A DNA stretch of 64,000 nt from VAZQ01 sp963725185 (GTDB lineage Bacteria; Pseudomonadota; Alphaproteobacteria; Rhizobiales; Xanthobacteraceae), in the NCBI GenBank assembly GCA_963725185.1, contig CAVRXO010000004.1, positions 124,001-188,000 on the forward strand. The letters run 5' to 3'. Each line of letters begins with the position of its first letter. The first letter of the stretch is position 1. The translations under genes and the position numbers were made by a program. Of the stretch, positions 1 through 7,779 are shown piece by piece. The notes under the pieces were generated by a model, which was not told the origin of the DNA, made no database searches, and worked only from the letters and a program-made list of their open reading frames with translations.

Positions 1-340
1 CAATGCCGCGATTGATGTTGATCAGCGGCACCAGACTGTCGGGGCGCGGATCGATCATGAGGGACACCGTCTCGTTCATCACGAAGATGCCGAGATTGGC
101 GATGTTCTGGCGGACCGAGACCGGGAGGACGCTGTCTTCGCTGCAAACGGAATCGAGGAAGATCACCCAGAGCCGCCGATTGTAGGCCAGCGCCTCGTTC
201 AGGCTCTGCCGCTTGGCGCTCCAGCCTTCATGGACGCTCTGCAGCTTCGCGGCCGCCTTGAGCAGCAGGGATGCCTCCAAATCACGCGGGCTTGCCGTCA
301 CCTTGGCTGCTGTCGCGTAGGCCTTGTGCGCTGCGTGCAT
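1..340 (-). CDS. flaF: FlaF flagellar biosynthesis regulator (3' end off window)
   Basis: About 113 residues are visible, read leftwards off the window edge, so the C-terminus is missing. It starts at ATG 338-340 behind a GGAAG-type ribosome site and reads MHAAHKAYATAAKV. It continues with SPRDLEASLLLKAA, a NEALAYNRRLW segment and a VRQNIANLGIFVMNE segment, which are hallmark stretches of alphaproteobacterial FlaF. FlaF is known in Caulobacter and rhizobia to be needed for flagellin synthesis or secretion and to act opposite FlbT. The start lies 59 bases inside the 3' end of flbT, which implies translational coupling. Gene order flagellin-flbT-flaF is the usual one. Identification is secure; only the end is unseen. 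Confidence 0.9.
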   Translation of the reverse strand, partial: MHAAHKAYATAAKVTASPRDLEASLLLKAAAKLQSVHEGWSAKRQSLNEALAYNRRLWVIFLDSVCSEDSVLPVSVRQNIANLGIFVMNETVSLMIDPRPDSLVPLININRGI

Positions 341-717
341 GATCGAGGAGCTTCCCTTCGTAGGCAATGAGCTTCTTGACTTCCTTTAAGGCTTTGTACA
401 ACTGGCCTGTTAAGATTTGGTTATTGATACTTTCGATGATGGGCCACATGCTGGGCGCGGCGTGCACGATGTCGCGCACCAGCTTGAAGTACAGCTCGTG
501 ATGACTTCGCGGGATTTTTCGACGTGTACATCAGCTGCACGGCGAGATAGATGCGCTTGGCCGGCGTGTCGGCCCGGCTTGGCGTCATGATGTCCTTCTC
601 GCGCAGGATCGGGGCCGCGCCCTCGACCAGGAGGCGCGTGCGCTGGTCGTGGTTCGTGACGATGCAGTCGCCGAGCATGACGCGCTCGCCGGGCTTGAGC
701 TCGATCTTGAGACCCAC
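282..717 (-). CDS. flbT: FlbT flagellin mRNA regulator, with one frameshift
   Basis: The product starts at GTG 715-717 behind AAGGAGGT and reads MGLKIELKPGERVMLGD, then REKDIMTPSRADTPAKRIYLAVQLMY, matching FlbT. After NPAK (about 496-505) the frame is lost, and the rest (HHELYFKLVRDIVHAAPSM to the TGA at 282) is in the next frame. Removing one base gives 145 codons, the normal FlbT length. FlbT in Caulobacter binds the flagellin mRNA leader and destabilises it, tying flagellin synthesis to hook completion; the two flagellins immediately upstream would be its targets (inference). The shift is either a sequence error or a real lesion. Conserved residues on both sides and intact flaF favour error. 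Confidence 0.85.
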
Positions 718-762
718 GTCGACCTCCTTGTTGGCGTCCGAATTGATGGTTCAGGATCGCGG

Positions 763-777
763 TTAATCAATCGTTAA
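763..777 (-). promoter_or_regulatory. CtrA box upstream of flbT-flaF
   Basis: The sequence is TTAA-tcaatcg-TTAA, an exact TTAA-N7-TTAA CtrA box. It lies 46 bases before the flbT start and just past the flagellin hairpin. Binding by CtrA is inferred from the motif only. Confidence 0.55.
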
Positions 778-783
778 AATGAA

Positions 784-808
784 GCGGCGGGGCTTTTGGC
801 CCCGCCGC
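784..808 (-). terminator. Hairpin terminator of first flagellin gene
   Basis: A 9-bp GC-rich stem (784-792 pairing with 800-808) has a 7-base loop. It is followed, in the minus direction, by a short interrupted T tract (TTCATTTTAA). It sits 27 bases after the flagellin stop. The same stem sequence follows the second flagellin gene. Confidence 0.7.
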
Positions 809-834
809 TTCGTTCGCGCGTGTCATAGCGTGGA

Positions 835-2964
835 TTACGGGAACAGCTTGAGCACCGACTGGTTGGCCTGGTTGGCGATCGACAAGGCCGAGATTTCCAG
901 CTGCTGCTGGGTCTGCAGGGTGAGCAGGTTCGCGCTTTCCTGGTTCTGGTCGGCCAGGACCAGATTGCTGGCACCCGTCTGCAGGGTATTGATCAGATTC
1001 TGCGTGAAGCTCTGGCGGATCTGGATGGTCGATGCGTTGGTGCCGAACGTCTCGGTCTGGGCCTGGACGTTCGCGAGGGCGGTCTGCAGTGAGCTGATGG
1101 TGACATTGATGTTGCTGTTGGCCTGGAACCCGGTGCCGGTGATCTTCGTCAGCCCGAGGCCGGCCGAGTTGAAGTTCACCCCCGCAATCGTCAGGTAGCT
1201 GGTATTGGTCTCGTTGAATGCCACCTGCAGGTTGTCGCCGTCGAGCAGGTTCACGCCATTGTAGGAGGTATCCTGGGCGAGCTGGTCGATCTGCGTCAGC
1301 AAGGCGTTGTAGTTGCCCTGCAGGGTGGTGCGCGTCGCATTGTTTCCGCTGGAGAGGGCGGTGCCGCTGACCGTTCCGGAGGTGAGTCCGAGCTCGTTCA
1401 AGATTTCGGTCGAGCCGGCCGAGCCGAAGTCGCCGGTCGTGAGGCTGTTGAGGGCGCTGGACGAGGCGACGTTGACGCTGACCGAGCTCCCCGCGGCGGT
1501 CGCGCTCGAGATGCCGGACAGTCCCTGCAACGCCGATTGCAGTTGGCTGAGCGTCTGGATTTGGCCAGTGCTGGTGCCGAACTGGATCTGCTGGGTGGCG
1601 CCGCCGCTGACCGCGAAGGTCAGCGCATCGCCCGCCAAAGCTCCGCCGGCCTGCAGGATCTGGAACAAGTCGGTCGACGCGCCGGTGGCCGTCGTGGCGG
1701 TCGAGGTGCCGGTGCCCACCGTATTGCTCGACGTGCCGGTGGTGGTGGAGGTGTAGCCGGCTTCGTTGTTGGCATCGCTGACGACGACGTTCGATGAAGC
1801 GTTGTTGGAGGTCAGCACCAGGCGGCCGGCGGCAGTGGTCGAGGCGGTGACGGCGCCGGAGGCGCCGAGGCCGGCGGTGGCGTTGATGGCGTTGACCGCG
1901 TCGGCGATCGCATCGGTGGCGGCGAGCGTCACGCTGTAGGTGGCCCCGCTGGCGACGATCGAGAGGGTGTCGGGGTTGGGGCCGAGCGTGCTGCCGAACA
2001 CGTTCTGGGCGGTGGCGACGCCGAGCGAGTGGGCATTGAGGCCGGTTTCGCCGGTGGTGTCGGTGGCCGTGAAGCTGGTCGAGACGCTGTTGGAGGTCAG
2101 CACCAGATGGCCGGAGCCGTTGGTCGAAGCCGTCACGGCACCGGAGGCGCCGAGGCCGGCGGTGGCGTTGATCGCATTGACCACGGCGGCGATGGTGTCG
2201 GTAGCGTTGAGCGTCATCCCATAGGTGGCGCCACCCGCCACGATCGAGAGGGTGTCGTTGGCGGCGCCGAGCGTGGTGCCGAGCGCGCCTACGCCCGTGA
2301 TGGAGCCGAGCGTGGAGGCCGTAAGATTGGTTTCGCCGTTGGCATCGGTGGCGGTGAAGCTCGTCGCGGTGCTGTTCGCGGTCAGCACGAGCGCTCCGCT
2401 GCCGTTGGTCGAAGCGGTGACCGCGCCATTGGCGCCGAGGCCGGTGGTGTTGTTGATGGCGGCGACCACGGCTGCGGCCGTATCGGTGGCGGCGAGGGTC
2501 ACGCCGTAGGTGTTTCCGCCCGTCACGATCGAGAGGGTATCGGCGGCTGATCCGAGCGTCGCGCCCAAGGCCGCGGTGCCGGTGTCGGCGCCGGTGGTTT
2601 CGGCGGTCTTCAACGTGCCGTTGGTGGTGATGGCGCCGTAGCTCACGGTGCTCGGGCCGGGCGCCTGCAGGGCCTGCTGGGCGGTCGAGAGCGCCTGCTG
2701 GAGCAGGCTGGTCAAGGAGGTGAGGCCCTGGTTGGCGGTCTGCAGGGTCTGGGTTGCCTGGCCGATCTGGTCGAGCAGCGCATTGAGGCTGTTGGCGCGG
2801 TTGTTGAGGGATTGCGAGGTGAAGTAGGAGGTCGGGTTGTCGAAGGCCGAGTTCACCTTCTTGCCGGTGGCGAGCTGATTTTGCGTCGTCGTCAGCAACG
2901 AGGCGGTATTTTGCAGCGACAGCAGGTTCTGCCGCACGCCGGCGGATAGTGTGATTCCAGACAT
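835..2964 (-). CDS. fliC: Flagellin (709 aa), first of a tandem pair
   Basis: Filament subunit exported by the flagellar type III apparatus. The N-terminal D0/D1 domain (about residues 1-100) has LSAGVRQNLLSLQNTASLL and NSAFDNPTSYFTSQSLN. The C-terminal helical domain (about 560-709) has a run of QTETFGTNASTIQIRQSF and ends in NQANQSVLKLFP. The middle is a Ser/Thr/Ala/Gly-rich variable region with three repeats of about 95 residues carrying DTLSIV...TYGVTL and LGASGAVTAST, of the flagellin hook IN type. Start ATG 2962-2964 follows a GGAAAG site. At 709 residues it matches the large thick-flagellum flagellins of Bradyrhizobium rather than the short ones. The neighbour at 3249-5378 is a near-identical paralogue. 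The Ser/Thr-rich middle is a plausible substrate for the nearby glycosyltransferases (inference). Confidence 0.95.
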   Translation of the reverse strand: MSGITLSAGVRQNLLSLQNTASLLTTTQNQLATGKKVNSAFDNPTSYFTSQSLNNRANSLNALLDQIGQATQTLQTANQGLTSLTSLLQQALSTAQQALQAPGPSTVSYGAITTNGTLKTAETTGADTGTAALGATLGSAADTLSIVTGGNTYGVTLAATDTAAAVVAAINNTTGLGANGAVTASTNGSGALVLTANSTATSFTATDANGETNLTASTLGSITGVGALGTTLGAANDTLSIVAGGATYGMTLNATDTIAAVVNAINATAGLGASGAVTASTNGSGHLVLTSNSVSTSFTATDTTGETGLNAHSLGVATAQNVFGSTLGPNPDTLSIVASGATYSVTLAATDAIADAVNAINATAGLGASGAVTASTTAAGRLVLTSNNASSNVVVSDANNEAGYTSTTTGTSSNTVGTGTSTATTATGASTDLFQILQAGGALAGDALTFAVSGGATQQIQFGTSTGQIQTLSQLQSALQGLSGISSATAAGSSVSVNVASSSALNSLTTGDFGSAGSTEILNELGLTSGTVSGTALSSGNNATRTTLQGNYNALLTQIDQLAQDTSYNGVNLLDGDNLQVAFNETNTSYLTIAGVNFNSAGLGLTKITGTGFQANSNINVTISSLQTALANVQAQTETFGTNASTIQIRQSFTQNLINTLQTGASNLVLADQNQESANLLTLQTQQQLEISALSIANQANQSVLKLFP
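1745..2550 (-). repeat. Three internal repeats of about 285 bp in first flagellin
   Basis: Each unit encodes about 95 residues with the landmarks DTLSIV, GxTYxVTL, AINxTxGLG, GAVTAST, LVLTSN and SFTATD. The two best-matched units have a boundary near 2224/2225, and the third (towards the C-terminus) is more diverged. They match the flagellin hook IN motif repeat class, so this is protein-domain duplication and not a mobile repeat. Confidence 0.8.
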
Positions 2965-3004
2965 CTGGGCGCATCTTTCCGTTTAAAGCCGTGCCGGCCT
3001 GCAC

Positions 3005-3171
3005 TTCGTGTACGCGCCGTACTGGGGTTACCTTCGCAATAGAACCGGCGGCCTCGAGACCGAAGCGGGATGCAGCGTCGCTTGCATCAAGCTCGCTGTT
3101 CAGCCCTTCTTCGGCTTCTTGATTTTTCGCCGGTGTAGCCCGGTTTGTCGTCGGCGCAATGTTTAACGATT
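3005..3171. other. Leader and promoter region of first flagellin
   Basis: This stretch separates the two flagellin genes. It contains no convincing ORF. It should hold the flagellin promoter and the mRNA leader that FlbT targets in relatives. I found no good sigma-54 -24/-12 pair in it. A CtrA box lies at its upstream edge. Confidence 0.5.
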
Positions 3172-3190
3172 ATGGTTAATCGACCGTTAA
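3172..3190 (-). promoter_or_regulatory. Full CtrA box upstream of first flagellin
   Basis: Read on the minus strand this is TTAA-cggtcga-TTAACCAT, an exact match to TTAA-N7-TTAACCAT. It lies about 208 bases before the flagellin start and overlaps the T-tract end of the hairpin of the second flagellin, so terminator and operator are packed together. Confidence 0.6.
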
Positions 3191-3222
3191 AAAAAAGAGC
3201 GGCGGGGTTTTGGCCCCGCCGC
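3189..3222 (-). terminator. Rho-independent terminator of second flagellin gene
   Basis: A 9-bp stem GCGGCGGGG/CCCCGCCGC (3199-3207 with 3214-3222) with a 6-base loop is followed by a run of T residues on the minus strand (complement of the A run near 3189-3196). It lies 27 bases past the flagellin stop. Confidence 0.85.
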
Positions 3223-3248
3223 TTTCGTCGTTCCGTGATCGTGAAGAT

Positions 3249-5378
3249 TTAGGGCAGCAACTTGAGCACCGACTGGTTGGCCTGGTTGGCGATCGACAAG
3301 GCCGAGATTTCCAGCTGCTGCTGCGTCTGCAGGGTGAGCAGGTTCGCGCTTTCCTGGTTCTGGTCGGCCAGGACCAGATTGCTGGCACCCGTCTGGAGGG
3401 TGTTGATCAGGTTTTGCGTGAAGTTCTGCCGGATCTGGATGGTCGATGCGTTGGTGCCGAACGTCTCGGTCTGGGTCTGGACGTTCGTGAGGGCCGTCTG
3501 CAAGGCGGTGACAGCATTGTTGATGTTGCTGTTGGCCTGGAAGCCGGTGCCGGTGATCTTGTTCAGCCCGAGCCCCTGCGAGCTGAAATTCACGCCGCTG
3601 ATCGTCAGCGAGCTGGTATTGTTCTCGTTGAAGACCACCTGCAAGTTGTCGCCGTTGAGCAGGTTGACGCCGTTGTAGGATGAATCCTGCGAGAGCTGGT
3701 CGATCTGCGTCAGCAAGGCGTTGTAGTTGTTTTGCAGGGTCTGGCGCGCCGAGCTGTTTCCGCTCGACAGCGCGGTGCCGCTGACCGTTCCGGAGGTGAG
3801 ACCGAGCTCGTTCAAGATTTCGGTCGAGCCGGCCGAGCCCGAGGCCCCGGTCGTGAGGCTGTTCAGGGCGCTGGAGGAGGAGACGTTGACGCTGACCGAG
3901 CTCCCCGCGGCGGTCGCGCTCGAGATGCCGGACAGTCCCTGCAACGCCGATTGCAGTTGGCTGAGCGTCTGGATTTGGCCAGTGCTGGTGCCGAACTGGA
4001 TCTGCTGGGTGGCGCCGCCGCTGACCGCGAAGGTCAGTGCATCGCCCGACAGAGCGCCGCCGGCCTGCAGGATCTGGAACAGGTCGGTCGACGCGCCGGT
4101 AGCGATCGCGGCGGTCGAGGTGCCGGTGCCCACCGTATTGCTCGAGGTGCCGGTGATGGCGGAGGTGTAGCCGGCCGCGTTGGTGGCGTCGGTGACGGAG
4201 ACGTTCGACGAGGCGTTGTTGGAGGTCAGCACCAGCTTGCCGCCGGAGGCGGTCGAAGCAGTGACGGCACCCGCGGCGCCGAGGCCGGTGGTGTTGTTGA
4301 TGGCGGAGACCACGTCGGCGAGGGCGTCGGTGTTGGCGAGCGTCACGCTGTAGGTGGCGCCGCTGGCGACGATCGAGAGGGTGTCGCCAGAGCCGCCAAT
4401 CGTGCTGGCCAACGCGCTCTGGGCCGTGGCGACGCCGAGCGAGTGGGCATTGAGGCCGGTTTCGCCGGTCGTGTCGGTGGCCGTGAAGCTGGTCGAGACG
4501 CTGTTGGAGGTCAGCACCAGATGGCCGGAGCCGTTGGTCGAAGCGGTGACGGCACCGGAGGCACCGAGGCCGGAGGTGCTGTTGATCGCATTGACCACGG
4601 CGGCGATCGTGTCGGTGGCGTTGAGCGTCACCCCATAGGTGCTGCCACCCGCCACGATCGAGAGGGTGTCGTTGGCGGCGCCGAGCGTGGTGCCGAGCGC
4701 GCCTACGCCCGTGATGGAGCCGAGCGTGGAGGCCGTAAGATTGGTTTCGCCGTTGGCATCGGTGGCGGTGAAGCTCGTCGCGGTGCTGTTCGCGGTCAGC
4801 ACGAGCGCGCCGCTGCCGTTGGTCGAAGCGGTGACCGCGCCATTGGCGCCGAGGCCGGTGGTATTGTTGATGGCGTTGACCACGGCTGCGGCCGTATCGG
4901 TGGCGGCGAGGGTCACGCCGTAGGTGTTTCCGCCCGTCACGATCGAGAGGGTATCGGCGGCTGATCCGAGCGTCGCGCCCAAGGCTGCGGTGCCGGTGTC
5001 GGCGCCGGTGGTTTCGGCGGTCTTCAACGTGCCGTTGGTGGTGATGGCGCCGTAGCTCACCGTGCTCGGGCCGGGCGCCTGCAGGGCCTGCTGGGCGGTC
5101 GAGAGCGCCTGCTGGAGCAGGCTGGTCAGCGAGGTCAGGCCCTGGTTGGTGGTCTGCAGGGTCTGGGTTGCCTGGCCGATCTGGTCGAGCAGCGCGTTGA
5201 GGCTGTTGGCGCGGTTGTTGAGGGACTGCGAGGTGAAGTAGGAGGTCGGGTTGTCGAAGGCCGAGTTCACCTTCTTGCCGGTGGCGAGAGCGTTTTGCGT
5301 CGTCGTCAGCAGCGAGGCGGTATTTTGCAGCGACAGCAGGTTCTGCCGCACGCCGGCGGACAGGGTAATTCCAGACAT
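3249..5378 (-). CDS. fliC: Flagellin (709 aa), second of a tandem pair
   Basis: Same length and architecture as the flagellin at 835-2964, with long identical stretches. The first 270 or so residues differ at very few positions (for example QNALATG against QNQLATG). The differences cluster in the third hook-IN repeat and around residues 520-640 of the C-terminal part, suggesting gene conversion of the ends with local divergence. It starts at ATG 5376-5378 after a GAAAGG site and ends NQSVLKLLP. The filament role is by family. Two near-identical subunits in tandem are common in Hyphomicrobiales and could form distinct filament sections or support antigenic or dosage variation (inference). Confidence 0.95.
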   Translation of the reverse strand: MSGITLSAGVRQNLLSLQNTASLLTTTQNALATGKKVNSAFDNPTSYFTSQSLNNRANSLNALLDQIGQATQTLQTTNQGLTSLTSLLQQALSTAQQALQAPGPSTVSYGAITTNGTLKTAETTGADTGTAALGATLGSAADTLSIVTGGNTYGVTLAATDTAAAVVNAINNTTGLGANGAVTASTNGSGALVLTANSTATSFTATDANGETNLTASTLGSITGVGALGTTLGAANDTLSIVAGGSTYGVTLNATDTIAAVVNAINSTSGLGASGAVTASTNGSGHLVLTSNSVSTSFTATDTTGETGLNAHSLGVATAQSALASTIGGSGDTLSIVASGATYSVTLANTDALADVVSAINNTTGLGAAGAVTASTASGGKLVLTSNNASSNVSVTDATNAAGYTSAITGTSSNTVGTGTSTAAIATGASTDLFQILQAGGALSGDALTFAVSGGATQQIQFGTSTGQIQTLSQLQSALQGLSGISSATAAGSSVSVNVSSSSALNSLTTGASGSAGSTEILNELGLTSGTVSGTALSSGNSSARQTLQNNYNALLTQIDQLSQDSSYNGVNLLNGDNLQVVFNENNTSSLTISGVNFSSQGLGLNKITGTGFQANSNINNAVTALQTALTNVQTQTETFGTNASTIQIRQNFTQNLINTLQTGASNLVLADQNQESANLLTLQTQQQLEISALSIANQANQSVLKLLP
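4160..4965 (-). repeat. Three internal repeats of about 285 bp in second flagellin
   Basis: Same 95-residue units as in the first flagellin, with the best-preserved boundary near 4638/4639. Between the two genes, corresponding units are more alike than units within one gene, so the internal repeats predate the gene duplication or have been homogenised. Confidence 0.8.
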
Positions 5379-5726
5379 TTGGGCGTACCTTTCTGGTTAC
5401 GTAGCCGTACTGGCTATCGCCCGCAGCACAATAACGTGATGCAAGCGTGTGGTCCGACCGATAGGATCGGCTGACAAACGTTTGCCGTATTCTTTTTAAG
5501 ATGACGTAAATGGCGCGTACGGTCTGCGGAAAATACCGATGCGGATACCGGCATTTGATTGGACGAGTGCATTTGTTGGAGTGGATCGCGTCCGATGCGG
5601 ACGCAAGATGCCTGGTCGGTTGCCGCGACCTTCGGCCGATGCGTTAGGCTCCTGTTAATCATTCGCCTTCACCCTCTCTTAACGATCTCGACGCAACTCG
5701 CGTCCGCAGAATGCCAGAGGGGTTGC
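5379..5726. other. Divergent intergenic region, flagellin / GNAT gene
   Basis: No supportable gene. It must carry the second flagellin promoter and leader (minus) and the start region of the acetyltransferase operon (plus). A near-consensus CtrA box, TTAG-gctcctg-TTAATCAT, lies at 5644-5662. A sigma-54-like pair before the flagellin has the wrong spacing and is not called. Confidence 0.5.
5644..5662 (+). promoter_or_regulatory. Degenerate CtrA box upstream of GNAT-glycosyltransferase operon
   Basis: TTAG-N7-TTAATCAT differs from TTAA-N7-TTAACCAT at two positions. It is 65 bases before the acetyltransferase start. Weaker than the other boxes in the window. Confidence 0.35.
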
Positions 5727-6230
5727 ATGCCGCCGATCGCCTGCCTGGTTCGCGCAGCCCAGCCCAAGGACGTCCCCGCGCTGGTGCGCATGAAATTGCT
5801 GCTGGCCAAGGCGGAGCACGCGGAGCACGCCGTGCGCGCCACCGAGCAGGATTGGTTGCGTGACGCATTCGGCCCGCATGCGCGATTCAGCGCCTTCATC
5901 GCCGAGCTCGATGGGGCGCCCGTCGGCATGATCACCTGCAACGAGCGCTACTACACCGGCTGGCCCGAGCCCGCGATCTATGTCGGCGACCTCTACGTCG
6001 AGCCGCGCCTGCGCCGCCACGGCGTCGCGCGCGCGCTGCTGGGCCGGGTCGCCGCCCACGCGATCGCGCGTGGGAGCCCGATGATCGAGCTCACCGTCCG
6101 CGACGACAACGCCGCGCGCGACTTCTATCGGCGCTGCGGCTTCCAGCTGGTCGAGGAATGCGCGAACTATGTCGCCGGTGCTCCGGCGCTGGCCGAGCTG
6201 GCGGCCGGCGCACTGGTGCCGCAAGCCTGA
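5727..6230 (+). CDS. GNAT-family N-acetyltransferase
   Basis: A 167-residue acetyl-CoA-dependent N-acetyltransferase. The acetyl-CoA loop is seen in VGDLYVEPRLRRHGVARALL (R/Q-x-x-G-x-G/A type, about residues 96-101), followed by a C-terminal DNAARDFYRRCGF segment typical of the fold. The start at ATG 5727 is chosen because it has GAGGGG upstream and begins the conserved domain; an upstream in-frame ATG would add 56 unrelated residues. The stop is 3 bases from the next gene (a glycosyltransferase), so the two are likely one operon. Beside flagellins, the substrate could be an amino sugar or a protein amine, but the sequence does not say which. Confidence 0.85.
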   Translation: MPPIACLVRAAQPKDVPALVRMKLLLAKAEHAEHAVRATEQDWLRDAFGPHARFSAFIAELDGAPVGMITCNERYYTGWPEPAIYVGDLYVEPRLRRHGVARALLGRVAAHAIARGSPMIELTVRDDNAARDFYRRCGFQLVEECANYVAGAPALAELAAGALVPQA

Positions 6231-6233
6231 AGA

Positions 6234-7019
6234 ATGGAACCCATCCCGATGTCAGCCGACGTCAATCTCGTTATCGCCACGCCCTGCTTCGGCGGCCAGA
6301 TTTCCATCATCTATGCGGGCTCGATCTTCAAGCTGCAAAGCGCCTTGCGGGCCTCCAATGAGATCAATCTGAAGATTCTCTTCAAGGATGGGGACGCGTT
6401 GATCACGCGCGCGCGCGCCAGCCTGGTGGCGCAATTCCTCGACGATGCCGCCGCGACCCATCTCTTGTTCGTCGACGCCGATATCGGATTTTCGCCCGAG
6501 CAGGTCCTGCGGCTGATCCGTTGCGGCGCCGACGTCTGCGCGGCCGTCTATCCCATCAAGAGGATCGATTGGGACAAGGTCAAGGCGGTCACGCAGGCCG
6601 GTCGTCCGAATCCGGCGGCGGCCGCGCTCAATTACGTCTTCGAGGCGCCGGACCCGAACGCGGTCGTCGTCCGGGCCGGATTCGCCAAGGTCCGCTATGC
6701 CGGTACCGGATTTCTCATGGTGCGGCGCCGGGCGCTCGAGCGGATGTGCGCGCACTATTCGAATCTTCGATATCAGCGCGACCATTCGATGGAGGCCGCG
6801 ACCCAGAGCGGCAACCGCTTTGCGCTGTTCGACTGCATGATCGATCAGGACGGCACTTATCTGAGCGAGGATTTCAGCTTCTGCAAGCGCTGGTCGGACA
6901 TGGGCGGAGAGATCTGGGCCGATCTCGACAGCCGGCTCAGCCACGTCGGTCCGTTGGTCTTCAACGGCGATTTTTCATCGCAATTCGCGCCACCGGATGC
7001 CGAGCAGGCGGTCGCCTGA
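6234..7019 (+). CDS. GT-A-type glycosyltransferase-like protein
   Basis: A 261-residue protein with a nucleotide-sugar-type core: NLVIATPCFGGQISIIY near the N-terminus, then a HLLFVDADIGF segment whose D81-A-D83 is the DxD metal and nucleotide-sugar motif of GT-A enzymes. The C-terminal part (DGTYLSEDFSFCKRW) resembles the acid-base loop region of GT-A folds. No signal peptide or membrane segment is seen, so it is probably cytoplasmic. The start could be ATG 6234 or ATG 6249 (MSADVNL); neither has a strong ribosome site. It directly follows the GNAT gene and precedes the TPR-glycosyltransferases, which points to surface or flagellin glycan assembly (inference). The donor sugar is unknown. Confidence 0.7.
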   Translation: MEPIPMSADVNLVIATPCFGGQISIIYAGSIFKLQSALRASNEINLKILFKDGDALITRARASLVAQFLDDAAATHLLFVDADIGFSPEQVLRLIRCGADVCAAVYPIKRIDWDKVKAVTQAGRPNPAAAALNYVFEAPDPNAVVVRAGFAKVRYAGTGFLMVRRRALERMCAHYSNLRYQRDHSMEAATQSGNRFALFDCMIDQDGTYLSEDFSFCKRWSDMGGEIWADLDSRLSHVGPLVFNGDFSSQFAPPDAEQAVA

Positions 7020-7165
7020 AGAGCGTGATCGGCAATCTGGGTTGCGCCGGCGCATGACCGGCCTGGATTCGAGCGCGCGGATGACGCGTGCAAGCGAGCC
7101 GCCGGCCATTGCACGCTCATGCGATCTCGGTACGGCCTTGCGGGGCGGCGGTGACGGGCGTCAAC

Positions 7166-7600
7166 TCAGGCCAGGATGTTGACCGAGCTGCCTGAAATGA
7201 GATTCGCCAATGCCGATCCGGCGGTGCCGGATGAAAAGGCGCTTGAGATGACGCCCGACAAGAAGGATGCGGCGGTGCCCGAGGACGCCAGCGCCGGCGC
7301 GGAGTTGAGTGCCCCTGAAGATACCGTGACGGGCAAGCTTGCGGCGGCGCTGGACGAAGAGCTGCCGGGGCTGCCCGACGTCGAATTGAGCGCGCCACTC
7401 AAGGCGGCCTGAATGGCGTTGTTGACGCGCGTCAACGCCTCTTGATTGTAGATGCTGGCGAGGCCGGAGGATTTGCTGGACAGCGCGGAAGCCATCGCCG
7501 AAGACACCAGGCTGCTGCTGCTGAGCTGCTGGGACAGCGACTTTTGCTGCAGAAACCAGTTCTGATCCTGCTGCCAAAACGAGACGCTTGAGACGCTCAT
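7166..7600 (-). CDS. Serine-rich small protein of unknown function
   Basis: 144 residues, of which about 43 are serine. The N-terminus (MSVSSVSFWQQDQNWFLQQ) is glutamine- and aromatic-rich and is followed by low-complexity Ser/Ala segments. No cleavable signal peptide is evident. The start ATG 7598-7600 has a clear GGAGG site, which supports a real gene despite the low complexity. It is divergent from the double TPR-glycosyltransferase and shares its CtrA-boxed upstream region. I do not recognise the family. Because it is Ser-rich and sits beside OGT-like enzymes it might be a glycosylated flagellar export substrate or accessory; this is inference only. Confidence 0.6.
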   Translation of the reverse strand: MSVSSVSFWQQDQNWFLQQKSLSQQLSSSSLVSSAMASALSSKSSGLASIYNQEALTRVNNAIQAALSGALNSTSGSPGSSSSSAAASLPVTVSSGALNSAPALASSGTAASFLSGVISSAFSSGTAGSALANLISGSSVNILA

Positions 7601-7638
7601 GATTATCTGCCTCCGTCCGCAGGCTATCCTTTATTCGG

Positions 7639-7653
7639 TTAAGCAACGGTTAA
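7639..7653. promoter_or_regulatory. CtrA box between Ser-rich gene and double TPR-glycosyltransferase
   Basis: TTAA-gcaacgg-TTAA is an exact 15-base CtrA box, 39 bases before the start of the minus-strand Ser-rich gene and 127 bases before the plus-strand TPR gene. Confidence 0.6.
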
Positions 7654-7686
7654 GCAACGGTTCAGCGGCGCCTGCTTTACCGGTCG

Positions 7687-7694
7687 TTAACCAT
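7687..7694 (+). promoter_or_regulatory. CtrA half-site TTAACCAT
   Basis: An exact TTAACCAT octamer, oriented towards the TPR-glycosyltransferase gene 86 bases downstream and in the same intergenic region as the full box at 7639. Confidence 0.5.
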
Positions 7695-7779
7695 ACCGGG
7701 CCGATGTTTCGCTCGGACGGATATCGGTTCCGCGTCCGGGCGGTGGCGGGCGCGGTCCCCCGTTGGCGGCAAGGCTTCG

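Noticed and set aside
767..3004. 745-residue minus-strand frame overlapping first flagellin
   Set aside because: It is a shifted frame of the flagellin gene, rich in Arg/His without any domain, starting in the leader and running past the flagellin stop into the terminator.
1313..4964. Long plus-strand open frames (up to 410 codons) across the flagellins
   Set aside because: They are antisense to two well-supported flagellins, lack ribosome sites, and arise from the repetitive high-GC coding sequence.
1745..4965. Regularly spaced repeats resembling an array
   Set aside because: Units are 285 bp, contiguous, in frame and encode protein repeats; there are no short repeats with unique spacers, so this is not a CRISPR array.
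5434..5460. Possible sigma-54 promoter before second flagellin
   Set aside because: The GG and GC pairs are 11 bases apart instead of 10, and the -24 element lacks TGGCAC. Sigma-54 promoters do not tolerate this spacing.
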